Assembly (NCBI RefSeq): GCF_014737315.1
Contig: NZ_JPUF01000026.1
Span: 1 to 49,487 of the forward strand
Source: Treponema zioleckii
GTDB taxonomy: Bacteria > Spirochaetota > Spirochaetia > Treponematales > Treponemataceae
Direction: 5' to 3'
Length of the DNA stretch: 49,487 nucleotides
In this document: piece by piece, positions 24,994 through 33,729 of the stretch
Layout of the letters: each line of letters opens with the position of its first letter
How positions within the stretch are numbered: position 1 is the first letter of the stretch
Translations under genes and position numbers: made by a program
Notes under the pieces: generated by a model
The model's database searches: none
What the model saw: only the letters and a program-made list of their open reading frames with translations
Told to the model about the DNA's origin: nothing

Positions 24994-25980
24994 TTAGCGG
25001 AATATTTCAGAACCGAATTTTTCCGTGAGTTCTTCTTTGTTTTCAATCGGGCAGGAAAGGAATGCCCTTCTTCCAATAGAAATATTTTCGTTGAGCATCG
25101 CAACCGAAGTCAAATTTTCGCAGCTTGAAAAACAGAAGTCAGCCAAATCTTCAACAGATTTTGGAATAACGATTGAAGTAAGTGATTTACAGCTCACGAA
25201 TGCTTTTTTGATGTGCTTTACGCCTTCTTTAATCGTAACGTTCTTAAGATTTTCGCAGCCGCTGAACATGTTTTCTTCAATTGTTTCAATGTTTCCGTTA
25301 AAAGTAATGCGCTCAAGAGCCGTGCAGCCGTAGAATGCGCTTTCTCCAATTTCAGTCACGCTCAAAGGAATTGTGATGTTCTTTAATGAGCTGCAACCAG
25401 CAAAAGCATCTTTTCCAATTTTTACAACGCCAGAATGAATTACAACGCGCTCAATGTGTCCGTTATCACGGAAAGTTGCGTCGTCAATCACGCTAACATC
25501 TTTCGGGATGATGACCACGCTGTCAGAACCGTTGTATTCAGTAAGAACGCCATTCTTGCGCCTGAACTTCATGTTGTAGAAATTGTCGGCACTGCGCTTT
25601 GCATCTTCTTCGGCTCTCTTCTTGCGGTTTTCCTGAATTTCAGCCCACTGAGAATCAAAAAGAGAAGCTACTTTTTCAACTTCAACTTTTCCTTCTCCAT
25701 CGGTTGCAGTCTTTTTCATTTTTTCTACATAGACTTCGCTGTCAATAAAATCAAAAGTCTTGAAGTCGCCGGAAAAACAGCGGATAATTCCCCACCAGCC
25801 TTTCCAGTCAGCAGGATAGAATTCAGAAATAAGTTCATAATAATAGAAGGAATCCTGAACGTTTCCAAGTTTGAATAGTGAATCTGCCTTGTACTCAAGA
25901 TATTTTAAGAAAGAAGAATAGGCTCTGTCCCAGTAAAAATACTTAATGTCGTCTTCTGTGTAAGTTGTTTTGTCACTCAT
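24994..25980 (-). CDS. Intracellular BspA-type leucine-rich repeat protein
   Basis: The 328-residue protein has an N-terminal helical, TPR-like region (residues 15-75, FLKYLEYKADSLFKLGNVQD) and then about six LRR_5 repeats of BspA type from residue 150: VIIPKDVSVIDDATFRDNG, AFAGCSSLKNITIPLSVTEI, AFYGCTALERITF, MFSGCENLKNVTI, FVSCKSLTSIVIP, CFSSCENLTSVAM. Treponema surface BspA proteins carry signal peptides; this one does not, so it likely works inside the cell. It is the first gene of a tight four-gene operon (28 bp to the next gene). AAGGAA precedes the ATG and an extended -10 lies upstream. Confidence 0.85.
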   Translation of the reverse strand: MSDKTTYTEDDIKYFYWDRAYSSFLKYLEYKADSLFKLGNVQDSFYYYELISEFYPADWKGWWGIIRCFSGDFKTFDFIDSEVYVEKMKKTATDGEGKVEVEKVASLFDSQWAEIQENRKKRAEEDAKRSADNFYNMKFRRKNGVLTEYNGSDSVVIIPKDVSVIDDATFRDNGHIERVVIHSGVVKIGKDAFAGCSSLKNITIPLSVTEIGESAFYGCTALERITFNGNIETIEENMFSGCENLKNVTIKEGVKHIKKAFVSCKSLTSIVIPKSVEDLADFCFSSCENLTSVAMLNENISIGRRAFLSCPIENKEELTEKFGSEIFR

Positions 25981-26346
25981 TTTTTTTCCTTTATAATAAG
26001 AATTTTAGCACATATTTTAAATTTTAAACAGACCTGGTTTTTATGCTGAAGCCGTGGCAATATACCATTTTGGAAGTTCCCCGTCAGAAAGCAGTGCATA
26101 AACTTTCGTGTCAGTAGAAAATCGCCTAAGCGAGCGTTATCGTATTTTAGTTGCCGGTTTATTGGGTCTCTAGGCAACCACGCTTGAAAGCTTCGCTAAA
26201 TTATAACAATATTTTTATAAAAACCGAAATAAAGAGGTCTAAACCGAAAAAATCACTATTGTTTTTTGCTGAAAAAAAATGTAAAGATAATAAACTGTTA
26301 TTTTGTAGCTCCAAAGGTGATTGACCAAAAAGAAAACGAGGTTTTT
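25981..26346. other. Divergent upstream region with a possible gene remnant
   Basis: On the minus strand TGCTAAAAT (26002-26010) is an extended -10 about 22 bp before the LRR gene, the likely operon promoter. Farther up, minus-strand positions 26138 to 26041 read RFSTDTKVYALLSDGELPKW then YIATASA and a stop, with no start codon. This protein-like string could be the tail of a lost gene or of a mobile insertion. Nothing else coding is visible. Confidence 0.4.
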
Positions 26347-27975
26347 ATGAAAAAGACAAAGTGGGCACTTTTGACTGGTGCCGCATTTGCATTCATTTTT
26401 TTTGGATGCTCAAATTTGATTGACGAAGGTTCAGTTTTAAATGCAGTTTCTGAATCAAGAAGTGTTGTTCAAGTTGATTCAATTGCTGTGGATTCTTCTA
26501 TTGCGACGCCATTCGGCCTTGTTGCAGATGTAAAAGAAAATAACCTTATCCGTTTTTCTTGGGGCAGTCCAATCGTAAAGCCAGACGCATGGTACATTTA
26601 TCTTGACGGAACGAAAGTTTTCGAAACTTCTGTTTTGAGGCAGGTTGAAGTTAAAGCCTATGCCGGAAAGCATGTGATTGCAGTTGCAGCAATAAAAAAT
26701 GGCCGTCGTTCACCAGCGGAAGGTTTTGAAGTTTCTGTAAAGGGTACGGAAGCTCCTGTTGCAGACAGTACGGGGCTTGTTTCTGGCGCAACTTATAAAA
26801 TCGTTTCAAAGTGTTCAGGAAAATCTTTAGATAATGACGGCTGGAAAACAGAAAACGGTTCAAATATTCATCAGTGGGCTTACGGAAACAATCAGGCGAA
26901 CCAGCAGTGGATTCTTACACAGAATCCTGACGGCTCATGGGTAATTGAAAATGTTTATTCAGGTCTTGCTCTTGATGCAGAAAACTGGGGAACAAAAGAC
27001 GGAACAAACGTTTTCCAGTGGACAGTCTGCGGAAATAAAAATCAGCACTGGAACATTTCTAAAGTAGGTTCTTATTATAAAATCATCAACGCATATTCAA
27101 AACTTGCCCTTGATGTTGCCGCCGCTTCAAAAGAAAACGGTGCAAATATTCAGACTTGGGCTTGGAACGGAACTGACGCGCAGCTTTGGCAAATCGAAAA
27201 GGTTTCAGATTCTGTTCCGAGCGGATGGCATCTTGTTTGGAGCGATGAATTTAGCGGAAACTCTATTGATTCATCAAAATGGGCTATTCAGACTGGTACC
27301 GGAAGTCAGTATGGAATTGACGACTGGGGAAATCACGAACTTCAGTATTACCGAAACGAAAACGCTTACATCACTGACGGAAAACTTGTTCTTGAAGCAA
27401 AAAAAGAAAATTACGGCGGAAAGAGATACACCTCTGCTCGCTTGAGAACTGTTAAGGACGACGGAACTTGGCTTTTTGCAAAAACATTTGGTCGTATTGA
27501 AGCAAGAATTCAATTGCCAGAAGGAAGTGGAATTTGGCCAGCATTCTGGATGCTTCCTGCAACAGATGAATACGGCGGATGGGCTTCTTCTGGCGAAATT
27601 GACATTATGGAAGCCCGCGGTCGTTTGCCGGGAGAAGTTTGCGGAACGATTCATTTTGGAAAAGCTTGGCCAGGAAACCAGTATTCTGGAAAAACTTATA
27701 CTTTCCCGCAGGAACAGTCAATTTCCGGATTCCACACTTATGCAGTTGAATGGGATTATGGCAGACTTAAGTGGCTTGTGGACGGAAACGTTTATTTTGA
27801 AACTTCTTCCTGGTGGTCAGACGGACACGCTTATCCGGCACCTTTTGACAGACCGTTCTACATTCTGCTGAATCTTGCTTTGGGTGGTGATTTTGACAAC
27901 GGTCACACACCAGTTGACAAGGACCTTCCTGCAAAAATGCTTGTGGATTATGTCCGTGTTTATGAAAGAAATTAG
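26347..27975 (+). CDS. GH16 beta-1,3-glucanase lipoprotein with ricin-type (CBM13-like) module
   Basis: The 542-residue lipoprotein starts MKKTKWALLTGAAF and has a lipobox ending FFGC (C21). A Fn3-like module (about 55-140) is followed by a three-repeat ricin-B/CBM13-like lectin module (about 148-285, three Q-x-W units such as NIHQWAYG, NVFQWTVCG, NIQTWAWNG). A GH16 domain follows (about 290-542). The GH16 active site reads GEIDIME (E417, D419, E422), the bulge-type ExDxxE motif of laminarinases, so it should hydrolyse beta-1,3- or mixed beta-glucan by a retaining mechanism at the cell surface. GAGG precedes the ATG at 26347; the longer frame starts at TTG. Its first 285 residues are near-copies of those in the next gene. 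Confidence 0.93.
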   Translation: MKKTKWALLTGAAFAFIFFGCSNLIDEGSVLNAVSESRSVVQVDSIAVDSSIATPFGLVADVKENNLIRFSWGSPIVKPDAWYIYLDGTKVFETSVLRQVEVKAYAGKHVIAVAAIKNGRRSPAEGFEVSVKGTEAPVADSTGLVSGATYKIVSKCSGKSLDNDGWKTENGSNIHQWAYGNNQANQQWILTQNPDGSWVIENVYSGLALDAENWGTKDGTNVFQWTVCGNKNQHWNISKVGSYYKIINAYSKLALDVAAASKENGANIQTWAWNGTDAQLWQIEKVSDSVPSGWHLVWSDEFSGNSIDSSKWAIQTGTGSQYGIDDWGNHELQYYRNENAYITDGKLVLEAKKENYGGKRYTSARLRTVKDDGTWLFAKTFGRIEARIQLPEGSGIWPAFWMLPATDEYGGWASSGEIDIMEARGRLPGEVCGTIHFGKAWPGNQYSGKTYTFPQEQSISGFHTYAVEWDYGRLKWLVDGNVYFETSSWWSDGHAYPAPFDRPFYILLNLALGGDFDNGHTPVDKDLPAKMLVDYVRVYERN

Positions 27976-27996
27976 TACAACGAATAACAAATAAGA

Positions 27997-28071
27997 GTCA
28001 TGCTGAACTTGTTTCAGTATCCGCACTTGCTGAGCGTAGCCGGACCAATTATTTGAAATTCAATGTACTAG
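27997..28071 (+). repeat. Composite palindromic repeat between the two glucanase genes
   Basis: Hairpin 1 (GTCATGCTGAA-CTTG-TTTCAGTATCC) is followed by the linker TGCTGAGCGTAGCCG and the tail ATTATTTGAAATTCAATGTA then CTAG. Hairpin 2, present at 6077-6180, is deleted. This shows that the modules can be lost separately. Confidence 0.8.
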
Positions 28072-28212
28072 TTTGGGGGAATTTTTTAGTTTCGACTTGC
28101 CATGTAAATCTTGGCGTAATTATTCAAAATATCCTGTTCAGATAAGGGGATGCTTGGACAGGTTTAATTATAGAAAAGGCATTAAAAATGCTTTGGAGAA
28201 AACGAGGTTTTT

Positions 28213-30339
28213 ATGAAAAAGACAAAGTTGGCACTTTTGGCTGGTGCTGCATTTGCATTCATTTTTTTTGGATGCTCAAATTTGATCGATGAAGATTTAT
28301 CTTTAAATGCAGCTTCAGAATCAAGAAGTGCTGTTGAAGTTGATTCAATTGCTGTAGATTCTTCTATTGCAACTCCGTTCGGTCTTGTTGCAGACACAGG
28401 CTCAGGCAATCTTGTAAAAGTCACTTGGGGATGTCCTGCAGTACGTCCGGACGCATGGTACATTTATCTTGACGGCAAGAAAGTTGAAGAGACTTCTGTT
28501 TTGAAGCAAGTTGAAGTTAAAGCCTATGCCGGAAAGCACGTTGTTGCAGTTGCAGCAGTAAAGAATGGCCGCCGTTCAGAAGCGGAAGGTCTTGAAGTTT
28601 CTGTAAAGGGCACGGCAGCCCCTGTTGCAGACAGCACGGGACTTGTTTCTGGCGCAACTTACAAAATCATTTCAAAGTGCTCTGGAAAATCATTGGACAA
28701 TGACGGATGGAAAAAAGAAGCCGGCTCTAATGTTCATCAGTGGGCTTACGGAAACAATCAGGCTAACCAGACATGGGTTCTTACACAGAACACAGACGGA
28801 ACTTGGGTAATCGTAAACTCATATTCAGGACTTGCCCTTGACGCAGCTGCTTGGGGAACTACAGACGGAACAAATGTTTTCCAGTGGACAGTCTGCGGAA
28901 ATCAGAATCAGCACTGGAACATTTCTAAAGTTGGTTCTTACTATAAAATCATCAACGCATATTCAAAACTTGCCCTTGACGTTGCTTCTGCTTCTACAGA
29001 AAACGGCGCAAATATTCAGACTTGGACATGGAACGGAACTGACGCGCAGCTTTGGCAAATCGAAAAGCTTTCTGACGCTTCTTCAACTCCAGTTGTTGAA
29101 AGTCCATCAACAGAAACTCCTGCTGAACCGGTTGTAATTCCACAGCCTTCAACTCCAAGTGAGCCTGTTATAGTAAATCCTCAGCCAACACAGCCGATTG
29201 TAAATGACGGAAAGGGAATTCCTACTGACACAAACGATGTTCTTGTTGAACGCAAGAACGGAATGAAGCTCACTTATCAGTTCCAGAATCATACTCACGG
29301 AGCATTTTCTGACAGCGAAATATTTATTTACGTAATCTGCATGAATTCAAATAACGTATGGTGCTATGCCCGCCCGGACGGAACTCTTGTACCGATTGGA
29401 GCAAGCGATTCTTCTGCATGGCAGTACACTTTGGCAGATGTAAAGAATACTGGTTTCCAGATGCCATTGGCACATTCAGGACGCATTTACTATTCTTACG
29501 GAAAGCCTCTTTCGATGAAGGGTATTGGTAACGGCGTTGTTCTTCCTTCTTTGAGCAATCCTTCTGACCCTAACTATGAAACATATTTTGACTGGCTTGA
29601 GTTCACTGTTACAGAAAACGGATTCTGGGTTAACACAACTCAGGTTGACCAGCTCGGTTTCCCAGTATTGATGAATGTTTACGACAATGACGGTCGGGTT
29701 CAGCAGACAGGAATTTCTTCCAGCCGTGAATCAATCTGGAATGCCTACCGCAACGAAATGTCTCCTGCTTTTAAGACTCTTTTAAGTGAATACAGGATTG
29801 TAGCACCTTGCAAAGCTGGTTTTGATGAAAGAAGTGGCGGAGCTTACGGAAATTATTTTGATGCTTACGTTACAGAAACATGGAACACAATTGCTTCAAA
29901 GTCACAGACTGTAACGCATCCGCAGGGAAAATTCATTCTTACTGGTGACGGAAACAACTTGTACTTCCGCTGTGTTGAAGCATACGGAAACATCTGTCAG
30001 GCCGGCGTAACATACACTATTGTTGGAAAGCCAAGTACCAGCGAAGTATTTGAAGGTTACGGAGTTCTGGCAAGCGGAAACCCAATGGAATTGGCTCTTG
30101 AAGCATGGATTTGTGCGGCCCTTAATCGTCACGTTGCACACCTTGAGCCAGATGCTTATTGGAACAACGCCGCAGCGTATTACAATGCAGGTCCTTGCAA
30201 CTACTTTGCAAAATTCTGGCATGACCATTCTGAGCGTGGCGGTCTTGCTTACGGATTCTGCTACGATGACGTTAACGACCAGAGCGCAACGACATTCACG
30301 ACAAATGCCCGTGGCGTTGTCGTAAGACTTGGATTCTAA
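28213..30339 (+). CDS. GH64 beta-1,3-glucanase lipoprotein with ricin-type (CBM13-like) module
   Basis: The 708-residue lipoprotein (C21 after FIFFG) has the same Fn3-like and CBM13-like modules as its upstream neighbour, a Pro/Thr/Glu linker (about 292-330) and a GH64 domain (about 330-708). GH64 enzymes are inverting beta-1,3-glucanases that release laminaripentaose. The two catalytic residues of the family, a Glu and an Asp 16 apart, are found as E463 (DWLEFT) and D479 (TTQVDQ). The typical ending LAYGFCYDDVNDQSA is also present. The upstream GAGG and first codons are the same as in the GH16 gene. A double terminator follows. Confidence 0.93.
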   Translation: MKKTKLALLAGAAFAFIFFGCSNLIDEDLSLNAASESRSAVEVDSIAVDSSIATPFGLVADTGSGNLVKVTWGCPAVRPDAWYIYLDGKKVEETSVLKQVEVKAYAGKHVVAVAAVKNGRRSEAEGLEVSVKGTAAPVADSTGLVSGATYKIISKCSGKSLDNDGWKKEAGSNVHQWAYGNNQANQTWVLTQNTDGTWVIVNSYSGLALDAAAWGTTDGTNVFQWTVCGNQNQHWNISKVGSYYKIINAYSKLALDVASASTENGANIQTWTWNGTDAQLWQIEKLSDASSTPVVESPSTETPAEPVVIPQPSTPSEPVIVNPQPTQPIVNDGKGIPTDTNDVLVERKNGMKLTYQFQNHTHGAFSDSEIFIYVICMNSNNVWCYARPDGTLVPIGASDSSAWQYTLADVKNTGFQMPLAHSGRIYYSYGKPLSMKGIGNGVVLPSLSNPSDPNYETYFDWLEFTVTENGFWVNTTQVDQLGFPVLMNVYDNDGRVQQTGISSSRESIWNAYRNEMSPAFKTLLSEYRIVAPCKAGFDERSGGAYGNYFDAYVTETWNTIASKSQTVTHPQGKFILTGDGNNLYFRCVEAYGNICQAGVTYTIVGKPSTSEVFEGYGVLASGNPMELALEAWICAALNRHVAHLEPDAYWNNAAAYYNAGPCNYFAKFWHDHSERGGLAYGFCYDDVNDQSATTFTTNARGVVVRLGF

Positions 30340-30364
30340 TTCTAAGAATAGGATTTTTAACTTG

Positions 30365-30406
30365 TGCTGCGGGGTAATGTCTCCCCTACCCCGCAGCAAA
30401 TTTTTT
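30365..30406 (+). terminator. Strong intrinsic terminator after the GH64 gene
   Basis: TGCTGCGGGGTA/TACCCCGCAGCA is a perfect 12-bp stem with a 10-base loop followed by AAATTTTTT. Confidence 0.9.
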
Positions 30407-30445
30407 GGCGTGTTCGGAATTTCTTTTTGAGCACGCCGTTTTTTT
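30407..30445 (+). terminator. Second terminator, shared by the convergent genes
   Basis: GGCGTG/CACGCC (30407-30412 and 30432-30437) is followed by GTTTTTTT. It lies right at the stop of the convergent HAD gene, with an internal TTC/GAG extension possible. Confidence 0.6.
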
Positions 30446-31289
30446 ATAGTACGTATTTTTCCAAAAAGTCCCCAACTCCGTCTTCGTCATTGGTTTTTTC
30501 TGTAATAAAATCTGCAATATTTTTTATGTACTCGCAGCCATTTTTCATCGCCACGCCGTATCCGCATTTACTAATCATGCTTTCATCGTTCATGCCGTCA
30601 CCAAAACCAATCATATTCTCAGCTTTGATTCCAATGTGGTTTGCTAGCCATAAAAGTGCTTCGCCTTTTCCGCAGTTCGGCGGGAGAACTTCCAAAAAAT
30701 ATGGCTTGCTTGTAAAAACGACTGCTTTTTCGCCAAACTCATCTTTTAGCTTCTTCAAAAGTGTTTGAGCGATTTCTGGCGTTTTTGGGTTGCATGGAAT
30801 CAGCATTTTTGGGGAGCCTTGCGAAAGCATTGCCTTAAAATCCTTTGCCTTTTCACCGTGAACTTTGCACAAATCAATATCCATTTGAATCCACGGATTC
30901 ATTTCTCCGTAGTAAATCGTGTCGGTCGAATAAATCTGAGTCCTAAGCCCTGCTTCCTCCGCAATCTCGTTTGCACGGAGCAAGATTTCTGGCTCAACTT
31001 TGTTGCACATTAGCTGAAGTCGTTTGTGCATGTCAAAAATACTGCATCCGTTAATGGCCACGATGTAGCGACCTGTTTCCTTGCCGGCAATCTCAAGCCT
31101 GTGCACGTGCGGCGCGATTCCAGCTTCAAGCCGCCCGGAGCAGAGAACAACGTAAATCCCAGTATCGGCACATCTTCGAAGCACCTCAACATTCTTGTCG
31201 CCAATCACGCCGGCGTTATTCAACAGCGTGTCATCCAAATCCAATGCAATGAGTTTTACATCAAGTTTTTTGTCAGGTGTCTTAGTCAT
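30444..31289 (-). CDS. HAD superfamily phosphatase, Cof/YbjI type
   Basis: The product is about 281 residues. Motif I is LIALDLDDTLL with the nucleophilic Asp, motif II VVLCSGR, motif III the lysine in NCGKGEALL, and motif IV FGDGMNDESM. A C2 cap lies between motifs II and III. Cof-type enzymes dephosphorylate small metabolites such as sugar phosphates or FMN; the substrate here is unknown. Two ATG codons, at 31304 and 31289, are possible and neither has a ribosome binding site. I chose 31289 because the nearest -10 (31308-31313) would start RNA at about 31301, inside the first ATG. Confidence 0.87.
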   Translation of the reverse strand: MTKTPDKKLDVKLIALDLDDTLLNNAGVIGDKNVEVLRRCADTGIYVVLCSGRLEAGIAPHVHRLEIAGKETGRYIVAINGCSIFDMHKRLQLMCNKVEPEILLRANEIAEEAGLRTQIYSTDTIYYGEMNPWIQMDIDLCKVHGEKAKDFKAMLSQGSPKMLIPCNPKTPEIAQTLLKKLKDEFGEKAVVFTSKPYFLEVLPPNCGKGEALLWLANHIGIKAENMIGFGDGMNDESMISKCGYGVAMKNGCEYIKNIADFITEKTNDEDGVGDFLEKYVL

Positions 31290-31307
31290 AAAAAAAATAT
31301 ACATTTT

Positions 31308-31317
31308 ATTGTAGAAT
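31308..31317. promoter_or_regulatory. Overlapping divergent -10 elements between HAD and hrpB genes
   Basis: ATTGTAGAAT reads as TAGAAT on the plus strand (31312-31317) and TACAAT on the minus strand (31308-31313). Only 34 bp separate the two start codons, so both genes probably start from this one near-symmetric site. Confidence 0.5.
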
Positions 31318-31323
31318 GATTCT

Positions 31324-33729
31324 ATGGATAAAACTGACTCAAAATACCCTGACGAAATAAAAAATCTCCCTATAACGCCTTATTTGGACGAAATTTGCGA
31401 AAAACTGTCATTGAGCAAAAGCCGATTTTTAGTTTTAACGGCAGAAACTGCAGCCGGAAAATCCACGGCCGTGCCACTTGCGCTTTTAAAACATTTTTCT
31501 GGCAAGATTCTCATGCTTGAACCCCGGCGTCTTGCCGTTACCGCAATCGCTGACCGAGTTGCCTCTCTTTTGGGAGAGAAAACCGGAAAAACCGCGGGCT
31601 ATACGCTGCATCTCGATTCGAATATTTCAAAAGATACACGTTTTGAAGTGATTACCGAGGCGATTCTTACCCGACGTCTTCAAAAAGACCCGCTTCTTGA
31701 AGACATTAACGTGATTGTAATCGATGAATTCCATGAGCGTTCAATAAATGCCGATTTGGTTCTGGCTTTTTTAAAAGAAACGATGGAGTTGCGGGATGAT
31801 TTGTACGTTATCGTGATGAGCGCTACTATTAACTATCAAACGTTAGTTAAGTATTTAAATGCAGAATTTATGAAGATTCCAGGAAGACAATTTCCAGTCG
31901 AAATTATTTATGAAGATAAACTGTCGATAGTTAGTTTGATAAAAAGTGAATTTTCTCTTTGCTCACCGCCTTCAAAATCGGGCAAAAACTCGATTTTGGT
32001 GTTCTTGCCTGGCATTTATGAAATCAACAAGGTTTTTCGAGAGCTGCGAGAAGTTTTTTCTGAGAATGAAGCAGAAATTCTTATTCTTCATAGTTCAGTT
32101 CCGCTCGCCGAACAGCGTAAAGTGCTTTCGCCCGCAAAACAAGGCTCTCCGCGTCGAATAATTCTTTCTTCAGCAATTGCCGAAACTTCGCTCACAGTGC
32201 CAGATGTTACGACCGTAATTGATTCTGGATTGTGCAGATTGAATAAAACTAACGTTAGTTTGTCTATGAATCAGTTAGTAACCGAAAAATGCAGTATGTT
32301 CAGTGCTGATCAGCGTGCGGGCCGAGCAGGTCGCGTTGCTCCAGGAAAGTGCATTCGGCTTTGGAACAAAAATGACGTTCGTCCCAAAGATACTCCGCCA
32401 GAAATCCTTCGCTCAGACTTGTCTTCTCTTGTTTTGGAATGTGCGCAATGGGGTGGTTTTGCACCTGAAAAATTAAGCTGGCTGGATGAGCCACCGAAGG
32501 CTTCTTGGAACGGTGCTTTTGACCTTTTAAAAAGACTTGGGTGCTTAAAAAATGGCGCAATCACCAAAAAGGGGAAAGCCGTACTGACATTGGGGTTAAA
32601 TCCGCGCTTGGCTTGTGTTGCCTTGTGTGGCGAGAAGGCTTTGCCAACCGTGCTCAAATTTTCTGAGTTTTCAGATGCAAGTCCTGCGCGGCAGAATTGT
32701 TTTTTAGAAGACTTGAGCCGCCGTTTGAGTCGCGTTTCGGAAACAGGTTTTGCTGTAGAAGATACGGCTTTGTTTTTGCTTGAAGGTTTTCCCGATAGAA
32801 TTGGAAAACTAACGGAAGTTAGTAATAATCAGTCTGTGTATCAGTTTGTGAGCGGGCGAAAAGCTGTTCTCGATAAAATCAATGCTCCTGCGTGGATTGT
32901 AGCACCTGAGGTGAATGCCGGTTCTTCTATCGGGAAGATTTACTCTTATGAGCCTGTAGAAGAGAAAGATATTTTGCAATGGCTAAACGAACGTTCGGAA
33001 GTTTATACAAAAGCTGATTTTGTTAATGATGAGAAAATCAAACTTGAAAAGTATGAAATCCGCTCGTACGGGGAGATTGTTCTCCAAAAAAAGAAAATTC
33101 CTGTGGAGCCAAGTGATTTTGGAGAGGCGGTTTGTAATGCCGTTCAGGAAAAAGGTCTTAAATGGCTACCGATTGATAGTCAAATTGAAGCTTTTCTTTT
33201 GCGTGTAGAGTTTTATATTGCATTTGGTGATGAAATTTCGAAAGAAGTTCAGAATAATAAATTAAGTCTTCAAAATTTCGATTTTCAGGTTTTAAAAGAG
33301 AAATTCGAAAATCTTCAATCTAAAACTAACGAATGGTTGTTACCTTTCATCAATTCGACGAATTTAAACTCTAAAACGGTTTTTGATGCTCTTTATTGGT
33401 ATTTCGATGGTACTTTAATCGACAGGGAAGTTCCGATTCAAATTGTTTTGCCGAACGGAAAAAAACGCAAAATCATTTATGAAAAGCAAAATGGTATGAT
33501 AAAACCTGTTCTTGAAGTGATAATTCAGCATATTTTTGGCTGTTTTGAGACTCCAAAAGTGCTGGGCGTGCCTGTTTTACTTCGTTTGCTTTCCCCTGCC
33601 CGTCGTCCGCTTCAAATTACTGAAGATTTGGAACATTTTTGGACAGGGGCTTGGCTTGAAATCTGCAAAGAAATGAAAAGCCGCTATCCGAAGCACAATT
33701 GGGACTATCGAATAGCGGCTGATGATTAG
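31324..33729 (+). CDS. hrpB: ATP-dependent DEAH-box helicase HrpB
   Basis: The 801-residue helicase carries Walker A TAETAAGKSTAVPL, motif Ia LEPRRLAVTAIADRV, motif II IDEFHERS (DEFH rather than DEAH), motif III VMSATI, motif IV LVFLPGIYEI, motif V SSAIAETSLTVPDV and motif VI QRAGRAGRVAPGKC. The HrpB-type C-terminal region follows (LSPARRPLQITEDLEHFW). Its biological role in bacteria is poorly known. The ATG lies 6 bp behind a TAGAAT -10 and has no Shine-Dalgarno site, so the message may be leaderless. Its last bases overlap the convergent carB-dapF stop by four. Confidence 0.92.
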   Translation: MDKTDSKYPDEIKNLPITPYLDEICEKLSLSKSRFLVLTAETAAGKSTAVPLALLKHFSGKILMLEPRRLAVTAIADRVASLLGEKTGKTAGYTLHLDSNISKDTRFEVITEAILTRRLQKDPLLEDINVIVIDEFHERSINADLVLAFLKETMELRDDLYVIVMSATINYQTLVKYLNAEFMKIPGRQFPVEIIYEDKLSIVSLIKSEFSLCSPPSKSGKNSILVFLPGIYEINKVFRELREVFSENEAEILILHSSVPLAEQRKVLSPAKQGSPRRIILSSAIAETSLTVPDVTTVIDSGLCRLNKTNVSLSMNQLVTEKCSMFSADQRAGRAGRVAPGKCIRLWNKNDVRPKDTPPEILRSDLSSLVLECAQWGGFAPEKLSWLDEPPKASWNGAFDLLKRLGCLKNGAITKKGKAVLTLGLNPRLACVALCGEKALPTVLKFSEFSDASPARQNCFLEDLSRRLSRVSETGFAVEDTALFLLEGFPDRIGKLTEVSNNQSVYQFVSGRKAVLDKINAPAWIVAPEVNAGSSIGKIYSYEPVEEKDILQWLNERSEVYTKADFVNDEKIKLEKYEIRSYGEIVLQKKKIPVEPSDFGEAVCNAVQEKGLKWLPIDSQIEAFLLRVEFYIAFGDEISKEVQNNKLSLQNFDFQVLKEKFENLQSKTNEWLLPFINSTNLNSKTVFDALYWYFDGTLIDREVPIQIVLPNGKKRKIIYEKQNGMIKPVLEVIIQHIFGCFETPKVLGVPVLLRLLSPARRPLQITEDLEHFWTGAWLEICKEMKSRYPKHNWDYRIAADD

